NCBI RefSeq assembly: GCF_003573695.1
Contig: NC_039362.1
Coordinates: 114,121,120 to 114,185,119 of the forward strand
Source of the DNA: Papaver somniferum
Lineage: Eukaryota; Streptophyta; Magnoliopsida; Ranunculales; Papaveraceae
Direction: 5' to 3'
DNA length: 64,000 bases
Part shown: positions 1 through 12,400 of the stretch, piece after piece
Layout: every line of letters starts with the position of its first letter
How positions within the stretch are numbered: position 1 is the first letter of the stretch
The notes under the pieces: generated by a model
Seen by the model: the letters and a program-made list of their open reading frames with translations, nothing else
Database searches by the model: none
What the model was told of the DNA's origin: nothing
Program-made: the position numbers and the translations under genes

Positions 1-710
1 GGGTGCTTTAGATTCGAGAGATCAATTTGTAGTACTCCGGTCTAAATCAAGACAATGACCGTTCCAGAGTAAATTCGGTCACAAGAGATGATGGGTTGAT
101 CTGTAGGAGGGAAGCTGGGAAATGTGTGGAATCAATGGTAATCAAAGATTGTGGGTGTGTGAATTCTGAATATGATAAGCTCTGAATGATTGAAATTGCT
201 CAATTGAGAGTAGTTGCTCAATTGATGAGTTGATGATCTCGTGTTGTCGATGAGACGTGAGATTGATGATATTATTGATGCTCATCCCTCAATCATGATT
301 CAGAGACTTATTTATACTGCTGGAATTTTAGACACCATGACCCCATGAAGTGTGACAGTTGATGGAATCAAGGAGTGGGGAAGTGGATATCGTGTTTCAA
401 ACCAGTTGCTCAACGTGTGGAGACTTGGTCGACTTTCCACCCACTACCTCGTGAATTCCTTCAACTGATTGCACGACTTGCTCACATTCCATCGTGTGTT
501 TGAACACACGTGCCGTAGACCGCCAGACCAAAACCCTAAGTGATATCCCCCCAAAGTGACACGATTGACGTCTCGTGGTATGTTAGTCAATTGATGACTT
601 CATGGTTTGATGGGACGATGAGTCCATGTAGTTGCTGAGTTAAACATGATGTTCTGAAACTCATGAATTGAACATGTCATGAGACAGAGGTATATTTCTT
701 ACGATGAAGT

Positions 711-854
711 GAGCAAGTATTGCTCATTCGATGGATCGTTGAATATTGATTGTTTAACCAATATTCCTTGGTTTGAGAAAATATTTATCATCTGAGCAAG
801 TGTTGCTCATGTGATGAATTGTTGAATATTTGATCGTCTGAGCATGTGTTGCTC
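711..854. repeat. three hairpin motifs in LTR A
   Basis: GAGCAA-3 nt-TTGCTC inverted repeats at 711-725 and 794-808, and a one-base variant at 840-854. Each is followed by a similar GATG(A/G)AT(C/T) context. The same trio is in the right LTR near 10291-10440. Confidence 0.7.
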
Positions 855-1599
855 ATCTGATGGATTATTGGCAGCGTACCAAAAATATTAATTAGAATAC
901 TGGTCGTTGAACCGAGCATAATTAATAAAATTAAAGACCATGAGGTCGTCGTAAAATTTTTAAGGTTGGAATCTGGATTGATGATCCTTGGATTCAGAAA
1001 ACCTAATTTGATCAATTGATGATCAATTCATGGTTCATCAGAAGTTTAACCATGGGATGAATGAGGGAGCGACTACATGGGACCGTGGATCAACCATGTA
1101 GTGTCCATATGCTCACGTGAGCAAATACAAAGAATTCCTGAAGAGTTGACGATTTGTTTGGTGAAAGAATGATTAAATGTTGGTTTAATCATTTATTCGA
1201 AAATGCTCGTCTGAGCCTTAGGTGAGAAAACCTAATTAATTATGATGGAGTGAGGGACCGACCATGGGGTCATGAAACCGGCCCTGGGTAGTCATGTGTC
1301 CGCCTGATGATCACTTCATGAAAATCCAAAGTGTTTGGAAGAGTCTTGGACCTAATATGTGCAATTGTGCAAATTAGGTCAAAACTGTGAAACTTGATAG
1401 GACCGGCTTCTGTAAGCCAAAGAGCCAATCTTGGTCGGACAAGATAGCGTGCTCGTGTCCCCAAGGCGTCCGCGTCTCAGTCTTGAGAATTTTGATATTT
1501 TCTGGCGTGCAATTGAGCATCCATTCGAGAAAATATGCCAAAATTAGGGTTTCGACGAAACTGAGGAAAACACCATGAGATGATGGAAAATAATTATAA

Positions 1600-2420
1600 A
1601 ATAAGGAATAAGGAGGTGTGGGACTGCCGAGGCCAAGGCATGGTCGGCTGGTCGTGATCACGGTCCCGTGGTGCCATTTTCCTTAATTTTATAATATTTT
1701 TGATGATTTTATGAAGAATTCATGAATTTTAAGAAATTTGATGAATTTAGGGAGTTTCCATGAATTGAACGAGTTTCCATGAGTTCAAGGAAGCAAAAAA
1801 TATTAAAATAATAAAAACACGGGCATGTGGGATCGTGGGGGCATGGCCGACCGGTTAGGGGTCTGGTCCCACGAGTTTTCATAATTTTTTATATTTTTTA
1901 AGCATTTTTCATGTTTTGAGGGAATTTTTCCTAATTTGAGAGAAATACCATGAAATCAAGGAATTTGATGAATTCAAGGAAAAATAAAATAAAATAATAA
2001 AACAAGGGGCGTGTGGACCGGCAAGTGGCCCGGTCCCACAAGTTTTCATAATTTTACTTATTATTTGATGATTTGTGCAAAATACCATGAAATCAAGGAG
2101 TTTTTTCATGAAATTAGAGAAATAATAATAATAAAAAAAAATGAGGAATCGTGAGGTGTGGGGCCGGATGGGACCAAGGCATGGCCGGTTGGCCAACGAT
2201 CACGCCCTACACTTCTTTCCTTAATTTTATATTATTTTTTACGAATTTATGAAAATACCATGAAACCAAGGAGTTTCCTAGGGACGAAGGAGATCTGATA
2301 AAATGAGAGAATTTTCATCAAATCATGGAAAATAATAAAAATGAATTAAAAATATAAAACTGGCGCGGGATTGACCACGACACGGTCGGTCGGTCGTGTG
2401 TCCGTGCTCCCAGCACCCTG
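1600..2420. repeat. diverged tandem block in LTR A with GC-rich islands
   Basis: About five imperfect units of roughly 150-180 bp. Each has a GC-rich core (CGTGTGGGACCG-like, with GGCCGGCCGG variants) set between AT-rich arms containing ATAATAAAA and TTTTCATAATTTT. The same block is at about 11190-12010 in the right LTR. The units are clearly related by eye but much diverged, so the copy count is approximate. Confidence 0.6.
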
Positions 2421-2639
2421 GTCAATATTTTTAATTATTTATTATTTTCTTCCCTATTTTGCATAGGTTCATCGTTTCGTTGTATTTTAAAATACTCGTT
2501 CGTGCGGTGACTGTTAGTGTATCGTCATTGAATACACCTTCACCATTTGAATCAGGGCTTACTTAGAGGTAGCTCAGACGCCCGGTTGTTGATTATTTAT
2601 TACTAATTGTGGAATTCGGTGGAGAATAATTCACAAAAC

Positions 2640-3010
2640 TAAGTAATAAGATGTTTATTATTAATTCATAAGATCAGCTGAGGATTCCACTATCAATTCA
2701 ATAATAAAGTGAGGATTACCATTCCATGGGATCGTAGATTCAACCATAGAATCAGAGTAATTAAGATTTATCTATTACCATTTATGAGACCAGTTGTGGA
2801 TTCGATCATGAAATTGGAGTAATGAGATAATATAGTTATTGCTATTCTATGAAATCAAGCCGTGGATTCGATCATAGAATAAGAACAATTGTTTATTGCC
2901 ATTTCATGGGACCAGTCGTGGATTCGACCATGGAATAAGAGCAATTCTTATTGCCATTCCATGGGACCAGTCGTGGATTCGACCATGGAATAGGAGCAAT
3001 AATAGATTAT
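2640..3010. repeat. short tandem repeats in LTR A, 55-bp unit
   Basis: Repeated units around the phrase CATGGGACCAGTCGTGGATT followed by CGACCATGGAATA. The two best units start at 2895 and 2950 (period 55). The corresponding part of the right LTR (about 12290-12545) has one fewer copy, so the two LTRs differ by unit number. Confidence 0.75.
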
Positions 3011-3074
3011 TCTTGGAATTCAGTAGTGAATGTCACGGCAGAATTAATCTTAATTAGGAATAATTAACTTTGTG

Positions 3075-3227
3075 GCTCTATACTAGCAGAGCAAGCTGTC
3101 TAGGAGCATTAATTATCCCGATATGAGCTTGTCGGTAAGTCATATCCTTTATATAGTCAGGGTAAACTCGTTGTTTGTTCCTGAAGACGTTATCGCTCTA
3201 TACTAGCAGAGCAAGCTGTCTAGGAGC
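3075..3227. repeat. 33-bp direct repeat pair in LTR A
   Basis: GCTCTATACTAGCAGAGCAA and the next 13 bases occur at 3075-3107 and again at 3195-3227, 120 bp apart. The pair recurs near 12618 and 12739 in the other LTR with single-base changes. Each copy contains a short inverted repeat, GCTCTA...TAGCAGAGC. Confidence 0.75.
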
Positions 3228-3461
3228 CGTCCATCTCGTGATACTGTATAGAAATAATCACTGAAAGTGTTCAGTATTCATGAGATATGCCGTTGTCCAG
3301 TCGTGAGACTACATATATACATGTACTCTGAGACAAAGTACTCTCCGTTGAGAATTCGATGAGAGACCCGTGTCTCAATACTCACGTCTGATTGCTGGAT
3401 CAGAGCTTCGTATAATTATGAGTTTACGATTTTAGCCCTTGTCGAAAATCCACCATCTACA

Positions 3462-3480
3462 TTAAGTCCCCTGCTTACTG
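3462..3480 (-). other. polypurine tract of element A
   Basis: On the minus strand the bases before the 3' LTR read GCAGGGGACTTAA, then TGTAGATGG. A purine-rich run immediately upstream of the 3' LTR is where plus-strand synthesis starts in LTR elements. Confidence 0.6.
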
Positions 3481-6400
3481 AGGAAAGCTGTGTTCCTCAG
3501 TCAGCATTAAATGGTGATTTTCCGGCCATAAATAATAATACCAGTAATTGAACTTAGTCGTAAGTTGAGAAGTTACCGAATTTAGAGAGCATGAGCAAAC
3601 CACGACTTGATGAAGGATTTAATGTCATGATTGGAGCGTCGTTTGATGAGCATAAATTGGTGTTGAACCGCTGATTTGGACGACGAGTCCGTGGTCGGTT
3701 AGGATTCGCGGGCCGGGCCCAATAAGGAAATCCTTGTTTTATGAATAGACGCTCGTTCGTTCATTAGTTTAAGGAACAAACAAAATAGACCTGAGTCTAA
3801 TGATATAAAATTCGTCTATGAGCTTTCACGAAAACCAGAATTTTATATTTTAAATATGTGAGATTTCACAAAGTGGAATAAACTCTCGTTTCAAAGGTGG
3901 ATGCTCGTCCGAGAGAAAAGTTTTTTTTTTTATAGACGTGCGTCTGTTAGTAATAAAATTTTGTTTATGAGCCTTCATGAAATTTTTTATCTTCGATCTT
4001 TCAAAAATCTTTGAAAATATACTCTCGCTTCAAAGACAGATGCTCGTGCGAGGGAGCAAAAAAATATATAGATATATTTTTCAAATTTACGTGAGTTTCA
4101 CGTTGAATATATATATTTTGTAAAATCAATGTTTTGATTTTGAAGAACTGTTGAAAGTAGACAATTATACATGGTGAAATAATGTCTATATGTGAGTTTT
4201 CACAATTGTAGAATGGACGTCTGTACAATTTTTGAAGATCAGAGAGTGTTCACATAGTAAAAATTTACGTGGGTTGTTCACGGCTTTATGAAAATCAAGT
4301 CATGATTTTTTGAGCAATTGCTGAAAGTAAACAATTGTATACGTGATGAAATAATGTATGTATGAGTTTTGCGATTTTATAGTGTATGCACACATGTAGA
4401 AAATCAGCGAATGTTCACATGAAAGGTTATGTGAATTATTCATAGTTTCACGCAAAGTCAGGTGTTGACTTTAAATAATGAATTTTGCTCGTCTTGGCAA
4501 GTTTGAAGAAGCGAGCAAGTTTTTTGAGGTTTTTACGTTATTATCACTAGGTTCTTGAAACCGTAAATAAGTAAGAGTTGAGGATTACCATTTTTGTTGC
4601 GTGTTTGTTATTAGCATATCCATGACTCCATGCCTTGCGCCTCAGATAGTGGTGACTTATGGTTACAGCCACTCTTCGGGATCTTCCGTGGAGCACTCCA
4701 AAAATATCAAGTCAAAGATGAAGACTTCTGCGGATGTTCATACTGAGGAAAATCAACCTTTCAGAGACACTGAAAGCTGACATATTGTATGTCTCTCGAT
4801 CATCCGAGAGTCGTCCCTCATAAGCAGAAGCACCGCCGACTTCAGCAAGTGAGACTATCGGCTGAAGATGAAGTTCGGCTTTGTGTTGATGGTGTAGCTC
4901 CTGATTGGATGAATGAAGAATTTCGTCATCAGAAAATTCAGAAGTTAGGTCTTCGTTGAAATTTTTGTAGAATCTTCGTTCGATGTCGGATTTTCGCGAT
5001 CGACCCATGTATCCTCATGCCCAGAAAATTTCCAAACTTTCTCAAAGAAGCCTTTTGAGTTCCGAGCATGTTTAGGATGTGAAATCGACGAAACAGTAAA
5101 CTTCCAGGAGACCTTCAGAAGATTTTCAGCTGGCATGTGGTCCAATGTTTGGGCCACAACTCTTTGTTCGTTTCTCCAATTGTTTTGAATTTTGGATATG
5201 TTATAGAGGCCTTAATACGAAGAGAATGGTATATGACCCATACCTATATTCTTCACCAATTGCTTACAGAGCGTCGGTTTGTACATGACAGTGTACAATC
5301 ATCTCAGCCGAGCTTGCTGTAAAACACTCATGTTGTGTTCTTAGACCATTCGCTTGTGTCTTGAACGGTTGGTGAAGGATTTTAATGTCGTTGATTTGTT
5401 TGAGATCAGGACCCCTTGATTGATACATGATCATGGTGCTTGCAGCGCCATCTTGCTTCTGTCAGTCGTAGAAACATCGTTTCTGAAACCCTGGTCATGG
5501 GACCATAGCTGAGGTTGCTCTTGAGAGGGGATGATGTAATGACCACGGTTTCATGTCCCGATGGTAGCATTACTTTTATGATGAATGATTAGCACATGAG
5601 AGTCTGGTGACACGAGTCTTGGACTGTGAAACTGGTCGTCATGATCAGTGGATCGTCAGTCCCCAGTATTTTGGTTAGATCTCTCCTCTTCGTTTTCTCT
5701 TCTTATGGCAAGACTTGGATAGAGGACCCAGGTAGAAAAAATTGATGTAAAGACCTAGATGGTTGAAGTTGGAGGTACCTTGATGAAGTACTTAGTGGAA
5801 AGACCTGGTGGACACCGATCGACTGTGGAAGTCATGAATACCGTCTAAGAATTGCTGCTTGCATATTGTATGCTCTGGAAGATGTAGGAACTCATACGAC
5901 GTTGGAATTTGATTCTTGACCCCAACTTTTGAAGCTAAGAGACTGAGTTATCCCATGAGACAAGAATCACTCAATTTGGAGTTGTATAGGTCATCCAACG
6001 AAGCGTGCACATTTGTATTTTTTAATCCCTTACAAATTTTTCATATTTCGTAGACCTGACGGTAAAGGCCATATCTTTCAGCTCGTACGTCCGATTGATG
6101 CGCCCTTTTGGTAGGTTGTATAAGAGACATAAACGAACATCTTTTGTTGAGGAAGTATCGTCTCATTCATCACTCGTTCGTACGTTTTTGTAAACCTATT
6201 TGCTGAAGTATGTTGTATCTCATTTGTAGAGGTGATGAGAACATCTTGTAGAAGACTTTGGTGTTGTGCCCGCCCATCATGCAATCTTCAGAAAGACTTT
6301 CATGTGAGCATATTTCATGTATACACGCCTTTATATGAATCATTAGTGCTTCGAGAAGTCCGTTTCCTCGAGCAATACTTCAGAGAATGGTTAGTTGATG

Positions 6401-7743
6401 GAGCCTTGTCATGAGGATGTTGCTCCTGAGACCGTTGTTGGTGCTGAGACCATGAATGATTATGCTCCAGATATCCTTGTCGATGCTAAGATCATGGATG
6501 GTGTTCCTCTAGAGATTATTGTTGATGTTGATACCATGGTTGAAGTTGCTCTAAAGACCGAAAAGGCTAGAACTATGATTATAGATATATTTTTTGTTCC
6601 TTCATCCAGTGAGCCTTTTACGTTCACGAACTAGTTAGTGAGTTGAGAATCCGGTATACTGGGAGTTCAACCTGAGTGCTCTTGAAAGCATGACTGTATC
6701 GTGAAGCGGCTTTGTAAGTGAATCCACGTTGTTGTGGAAGATAGCAGCAGAAATCTCCGTTCTAGATCGGTGAAGGGAACAAGTTCCTCAGTCATGTAGG
6801 GTTTTGTGATGTAGAGAAGTCCCGTCGATGAAGTTTCACGGAATCACCTCAAGTTACCCAGTGTATGTTGAAGGAGTTGGTAATATTCATGTGTGAATGA
6901 TGTTGCATCTGCTTCAGAAGTCTTATAATGAGATAATGAAGACTTATCGAATGTAGTGCCGTGCTGGTGTTGAAATCAGTGTCGAGATATTTGTGTTGAA
7001 TCCAGAGGCGCCATTATCGAAGGTATACTCTTTGATTGTGAGTACAATTTTGAAGGCTTCTTAGATGATTGAGCGTTGAAGCGTCATACCCCTTGAGCAT
7101 GTCTTAGGTTTGATCGTCTGGGCCCCGAATTTCTTTTGTTGATTCAGCATTCCTTTCGTTGCAGCAGTGGGATTCAACACTTGTGCAGAAGTCAGAGCTT
7201 TCTAATTTTGTGGCACACATGGACGCTCCTGCAAGGCTATGTAGAAACTCCCAAAGTGTTCTTTGCCATGTTTGGACATCATCTCAGCAATAAACGTCTC
7301 AACGATCGATTCAGAGAAATGTCAAATTCAACCACTTGGTAAAATACTAATGCGGTGAAGTTACCATTCATAACGTCTTGCAGAGTTGCTAGAAGAATTA
7401 AGTCCCCATGCTACATAGCATGTGAGGAAATAAATGACGTAGACACGGGAGGAATGAGACTTGCCTGAGTGTGGAACTTCTTGATGAATGTCTATGCATC
7501 TTTTGTAGGTTCTTGCTTCAATATCGTCAAAGTTCGAAATTCCTCCAAGTGCTCTGATGATGGAATGTCCCTCAAATCTTCTGGATCAGAACTTTATTTG
7601 TTGGAGAGATATGTAACCAAAGGCGATTTGTAAGTACCCATCTTTTCAGCGTGGATCCACGCTCTTCTATTATGAAGGACGTGTCATATCCTGGATCTTC
7701 CTGATTATGTGAAACTTGGTTTCTGTCCAGGTTGAACTTATGT
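3481..7743 (-). other. decayed interior of element A, no clear domain
   Basis: About 4.3 kb between the protease remnant and the polypurine tract, where reverse transcriptase, RNase H and integrase would lie in a full Gypsy element. Only short ORFs are found (for example 4712-5008, 4945-5157 and 6078-6284, minus strand). I see no FADD/YVDD-type motif or integrase zinc finger in them. The stretch could be badly decayed pol, or foreign filler as in other non-autonomous elements. Confidence 0.45.
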
Positions 7744-7956
7744 TCACTTTGAGAATGATATAGCCATAAGTATTTCCGAGCGCTCCTTCAAGGTCTCTGA
7801 TTGAGATGGAGCATGATTATCTTCTTGTCGAGTGATGCATGTGGATCCGATGGTTTTCAGTGGAATGTTGTTGATGGCGGTGTCAGCATCGATCATCGTT
7901 CTTCCCAATTCGTTTCTTCTGAGATTGATTGTGGTAAGCAGTCCCCAGTCGTACAC
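7744..7956 (-). pseudogene. retropepsin remnant of element A
   Basis: The translation contains RTMIDADTAINNIPLKTIG, which lines up with the plant Gypsy protease active-site strand (pattern LIDxGSxxNxxPLxTL). The residues after the catalytic Asp are A-D instead of T/S-G or G-G, so this copy is unlikely to be active. A homologous stretch is seen in element I (58864 onward), which also begins WGLLTT. It lies downstream of gag on the minus strand, as expected. Assignment rests on local motif similarity only. Confidence 0.6.
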
Positions 7957-8247
7957 CTCTTGGTCCGTGGATGGAGGCTCAAGAAGTATTTTTGGAATGG
8001 ACTTCTTGACATGATGTGTTCAGTGTTGTGAACATGTCTCTCCTTCGTTCCTTCGACAGATAGAGAAATTCACGTTCGACCAGGATTGAACTGCCTCTTA
8101 GATAGGTTGTTCAGAGAGAGTGTAAATCTTATAATTGGGAGAGGAATCTTGTGTACTCCTTCAATCCCTTGTTGAAGCTATTGTGGACCTTCTCTTTGAA
8201 AATTTGCTTCAAAATATTGCAGTTACTTGTTGGATGATTTGATGAAT

Positions 8248-8514
8248 CTATGAAGGTGACAGTACCTGGGTTTCTTCATTTTTTTTCAGTTGGCTCTCTA
8301 TGATGAGCAACGATTTGATTGCACCATCTTGAACCCAGACTTCTAGTAACTCTATCACTTCTTCATGATAAGTTTGAGTATGTCCGATCATCTCCCCGTT
8401 CGTTAATGCCGGATCGATGTTTGTGTAAGATTGGTTATCCTTTCTTGATGCTTTTGTAGGATGAGGTGTTGGATGTGTCATGTTTGAGCAGGAGCTTTCC
8501 TTTTGCTTGAGCAA
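8248..8514 (-). pseudogene. unassigned ORF between gag and protease of element A
   Basis: An 88-codon minus-strand frame between the gag-like ORF and the protease remnant. It is polar, with no zinc knuckle or other motif I recognise. By position it should be the C-terminal part of gag or a gag-protease linker. Probably a decayed piece of the polyprotein rather than a separate gene. Confidence 0.3.
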
Positions 8515-8598
8515 TAACGTTCATGGAAGATTGGACATTGTATTGTTTGTTGATCAGGCATCGGTTGCTCCGAGGTTCCTCGACCTTGTAGACTTTGC

Positions 8599-9375
8599 TC
8601 AGCAAAGCAGGTGTAGTAGTTTCTGATCGTTTGGCTGCTTCATGAAGTTCTGAGAGAGTCTGGAGTCGCAGAGAAAGGCTCTGTAGATTGGGATCGTTTT
8701 GTTTTGTTCATGCTCTCCTAGTGCCTCTAGGGATCGAGAGACGTGTTCTCGAGCGCTCCATGTTCCGTTATATAGTGCGAACGTTGGGGAAGTGTAGCCC
8801 TTTGGGAAAGAAATTATTTGCGTAGCAACATGGTATGAAAGTTGATAACGATGAACAAATGATGCTTTGTCTTTTCCTCGATCCTCCATGAAGCGATCCA
8901 GGTCCTCACGAGCGATGAAGCCTGCAAGTTCCTTTGCTGGAGAGTCATCTGCAACTTTGCGGAATTCTTCATCTTGTACAACATGGATTGGAGAGATTTC
9001 AGGATCAGCAGTTGAAGATGTTTCTTTAGATTCTCCTTTCTCGCGATGAGTCTGAGTTCGTTCAGACGCAAACTTGTCTGTAAGAGTTTTGAGATAAGCA
9101 TACAACTCTTTCTGTGTTGCAGCCACGTCAGTCTGAACCTTCATGAGATCAAGCTGATTTCCTATGGTTTCTTCAAGAGACCAACCGAAGAGTGGATTGT
9201 TGATGGCGCCAGTGTCGTCACTTGCAGGGGCGATCTCTGGAGGACCAGTGCTTGGAAAAGTGATAGTAACATGTGACGTGATATTGCTGGCCGAAGGAGT
9301 GGTGTTAGCGCTACCACTAGAGCCTGCAACGTTAATAAGAGTAGTACTTACTGGGAGTACAACTAGGACTTGCAA
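8599..9375 (-). pseudogene. gag-like ORF of element A
   Basis: A 258-codon open frame on the minus strand, starting about 90 bp after the primer site. There is no ATG at its 5' end: the frame opens with TTG after an upstream TAG. The N-terminal 60 residues are rich in Ser, Thr and Ala. Residues about 78-105 contain VQTDVAATQKELYAYLKTL, which matches HTDMATTQKER in the gag of element I (58530-58570). The C-terminal third (SFPKGYTSPTFALYNG and on) resembles the start of plant Gypsy gag proteins. No CCHC knuckle is seen, so the capsid/nucleocapsid portion is missing or frameshifted. Confidence 0.6.
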
Positions 9376-9464
9376 TGTTAGAGTTGGGGGTTGAACAAGG
9401 ATTGGTAACTATACCTAAGACCGACCATCTTTGTGAGAATTGAGATTGCAACCGAGAGAATGAT

Positions 9465-9482
9465 CTCCCACTGTCGTCACCA
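9465..9482 (-). other. primer binding site of element A
   Basis: On the minus strand, three bases after the 5' LTR, the sequence reads TGGTGACGACAGTGGGAG. It agrees at 15 of 18 positions with the primer site of element I (57785-57802). TGG at the start pairs with the CCA end of a tRNA. Which tRNA is uncertain; it looks like the TGGCGAC(C/T) class seen in Tat/Ogre-type Gypsy elements. Confidence 0.6.
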
Positions 9483-9485
9483 ATC

Positions 9486-12400
9486 TGTAGATGGGGAAAA
9501 ACGATTTGCTGAATTTTAAGGAATTGAGGAGACGACCGTATGGAGGAGACTCCTCGAACCGAGCGAAATGTTAAACCTCACACAGATGCACCGCTGCAAA
9601 GGGGGTGCTTTAGATTCGAGAGATCAATCTTTAGTACTCCGTCCTAAATCAGGACAATGACCGTTCCAGAGTAAATTCGGTCATAAGAGAGGATGGGTTG
9701 ATCTGTAGGAGGAAAGCTGGGAAATGTGTGGAATCAATGGTAATCAAAGATTGTGGGTGTGTGAATTCTGAATATGATAAGCTCTGAATGATTGAAATTG
9801 CTCAATTGATGAGTTGATGATCTCGTGTTGTCGATGAGACGTGAGATTGATGATACCGTTGATGCTCATCCCTCAATCATGATTCAGAGACTTATTTATA
9901 CTGCTGGAATTTTAGACACCATGACCCCATGAAGTGTGACAGTTGATGGAATCAAGGAGTGGGGAAGTGGAGATCGTGTTTCAAACCAGTTTCTCAACGT
10001 GTGGAGACTTGGTCGAATTTACACCCACTACCTCGTGAATTCCTTCAACTGATTGCACGACTTGTTCACATTCCATCGTGTGTTTGAACACACGTGTCGT
10101 AGACCGTCAGACCAAAACCCTAAGTGATATCCCCCAAAGTGACACGATTGACGTGTCGTGGTATGTTAGTCAATTGATGACTTCGTGTTTTGATGGGACG
10201 ATGAGTCCATGTAGTTGCTGAGTTAAACATGATGTTCTGAAACTCATGAATTGAACATGTCATGAGACAGAGGTATAGTTCTTACGATGAAGTGAGCAAG
10301 TATTGCTCATTCGATGGATCGTTGAATATTGATTGTTGAACCAATATTCCTTGATTTGAGCAAATATTTATCATCTGAGCAAGTGTTGCTCATGTGATGA
10401 ATTGTTGAATATTTGACCGTCTGAGCATGTGTTGCTCATCTGATGGATTATTCGCAGCGTACTAAAAATATTAATTAGAATACTGGTCGTTGAACCCAGC
10501 ATAATTAATAAAATTAATGACCATGAGGTCGTCGTAAAATTATTAAGGTTGGAATCTGGAATGATGATCCTTGGATTCAGAAACCCTAATTTGATCAATT
10601 GATGATTAATTCATGGTTCGTCAGATGTTTAACCATGGAACGAAGGAGGGAGTGACTACATGGGACCGTGGATCAACCATGTAGTGTCCATACGCTCACG
10701 TGAGCAAATACAAAGAATTCCTGAAGAGTTGACGATTTTTTTGGTGAAAGAATGATTAAATGCTGGTTTAATCATTTATTCGAAAATGCTCGTCTGAGCC
10801 TTAGGTGAGAAAACCTAATTAATTATGATGGAGTGAGGGACCGACCATGGGGTCATGAAACCGGCCCTGGGTAGTCACGTGACCGCCTGATGATCACTTC
10901 ATGAAAATCCAAAGTGTTTGGAAGAGTCTTGGACCTAATACGTGCAATTGTGCAAATTAGGTCAAAACTGTGAAACTTGATGGGACCGGCTTCTGTAAGC
11001 CAAAGAGCCAATATTGGTCGGTCAAGATAGCGTGCTCGTGTCCCCAAGGCGTCCGTGTCTCAGTCCTGAGAATTTTGATATTTTCTGGCGTGCAATTGAG
11101 CATCCATTCGAGAAAATATGCCAAAATTAGGGTTTCGACGAAACTGAGGAAAACACCATGAGATGATGGAAAATAATTATAAAATAAGGAATAAGGAGGC
11201 GTGGGACCACCGAAGCCAAGGCATTGTCGGCCGGTCGTGACCACGGTCCCGTGGTGCCATTTTCCTTAATTTTATAATATTTTTGATGATTTTATGAAGA
11301 ATTCATGAATTTTAAGAAATTTGATGAATTTAGGGAGTTTCCATGAATTGAAGGAGTTTCCATGAGTTCAAGGAAGCAAAAAATATTAAAAACACGGGCG
11401 TGTGGGACCGTGGGGCGTGGCCGGCCGGCTAGGGGGCCGGTCTCACGAGTTTTCATAATCTTTTATATTTTTTAAGCATTTTTCATGATTTGAGGGAATT
11501 TTTCCTAATTTGAGAGAAATACCATGAAATCAAGGAATTTGATGAATTCAAGGAAAAATAAAATAAAATAATAAAACAAGGGGCGTGTGGGACCGGCTAG
11601 GGCATGGCCGGCCGGCTAGTGGACCGGTCCCACAAGTTTTCATAATTTTATTTATTATTTGATGATTTGTGCAAAATACCATGAAATCAAGGAGTTTTTT
11701 CATGAAATTAGAGAAATAATAATAATAATAAAGTAATTAGGAATCGTGAGGTGTGGGGCCGGCTGGGACCAAGGCATGACCGGTTGGCCAACGATCACGC
11801 CCCACACTTCTTTCCTTAATTTTATATTATTTTTTACGAATTTATGAAAATACCATGAAACCGAGGAGTTTCCTCGAGACGAAGGAGATTTGATAAAATG
11901 AGAGAATTTTCATCAAATCATGGAAAATAATAAAAATGCATTAAAAATATAAAACTGGCGCGGGATTGACCACGACATGGTCGGTCGGTCGTGTGTCCGT
12001 GCTCCCAGCACCCTGGTCTATATTTTTAATTATTTATTAAATTTCTTCCCTATTTTGCATAGGTTCATCGTTTCGTTGTATTTTGAAATACTCGTTCGTG
12101 TGGTGACTGTTAGTGTATCGTCGTTGAATACACCTTCACCATTTGAATCTGGGCTTATTTAGAGGTAGCTCAGACGCCCGGTTGTTGATTATTTATTACT
12201 AATTGTAGAATTCGGTGGAGAATAATTCACAAAACTGAGTAATAAGATGTTTATTATTAATTTATAAGATCAGCCGAGGATTCGACTACGAATTCAGAAT
12301 AATAAAGTGAGCATTACCATTCCATGGGATCGTAAATTCGACCATAGAATCAGAGTAATTAAGATTTATCTATTACCATTTATGAGACTAGTTGTGGAAT

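Larger units (their letters stand above)
1..3461 (-). repeat. 3' LTR of element A (partial)
   Basis: It matches 9603-13005 throughout and ends at 3461 with CCATCTACA. The LTR carries no credible gene. ORFs inside it (for example 1374-1661) recur at the same place in the other LTR simply because the LTRs are copies. It has one 55-bp repeat unit near 2895-3000 that the other LTR lacks. Confidence 0.88.

Noticed and set aside
1374..1661. ORFs of 60-95 codons inside LTR A, repeated at 10957-11244
   Set aside because: They recur only because the LTRs are copies. No start context, codon bias or domain supports translation.
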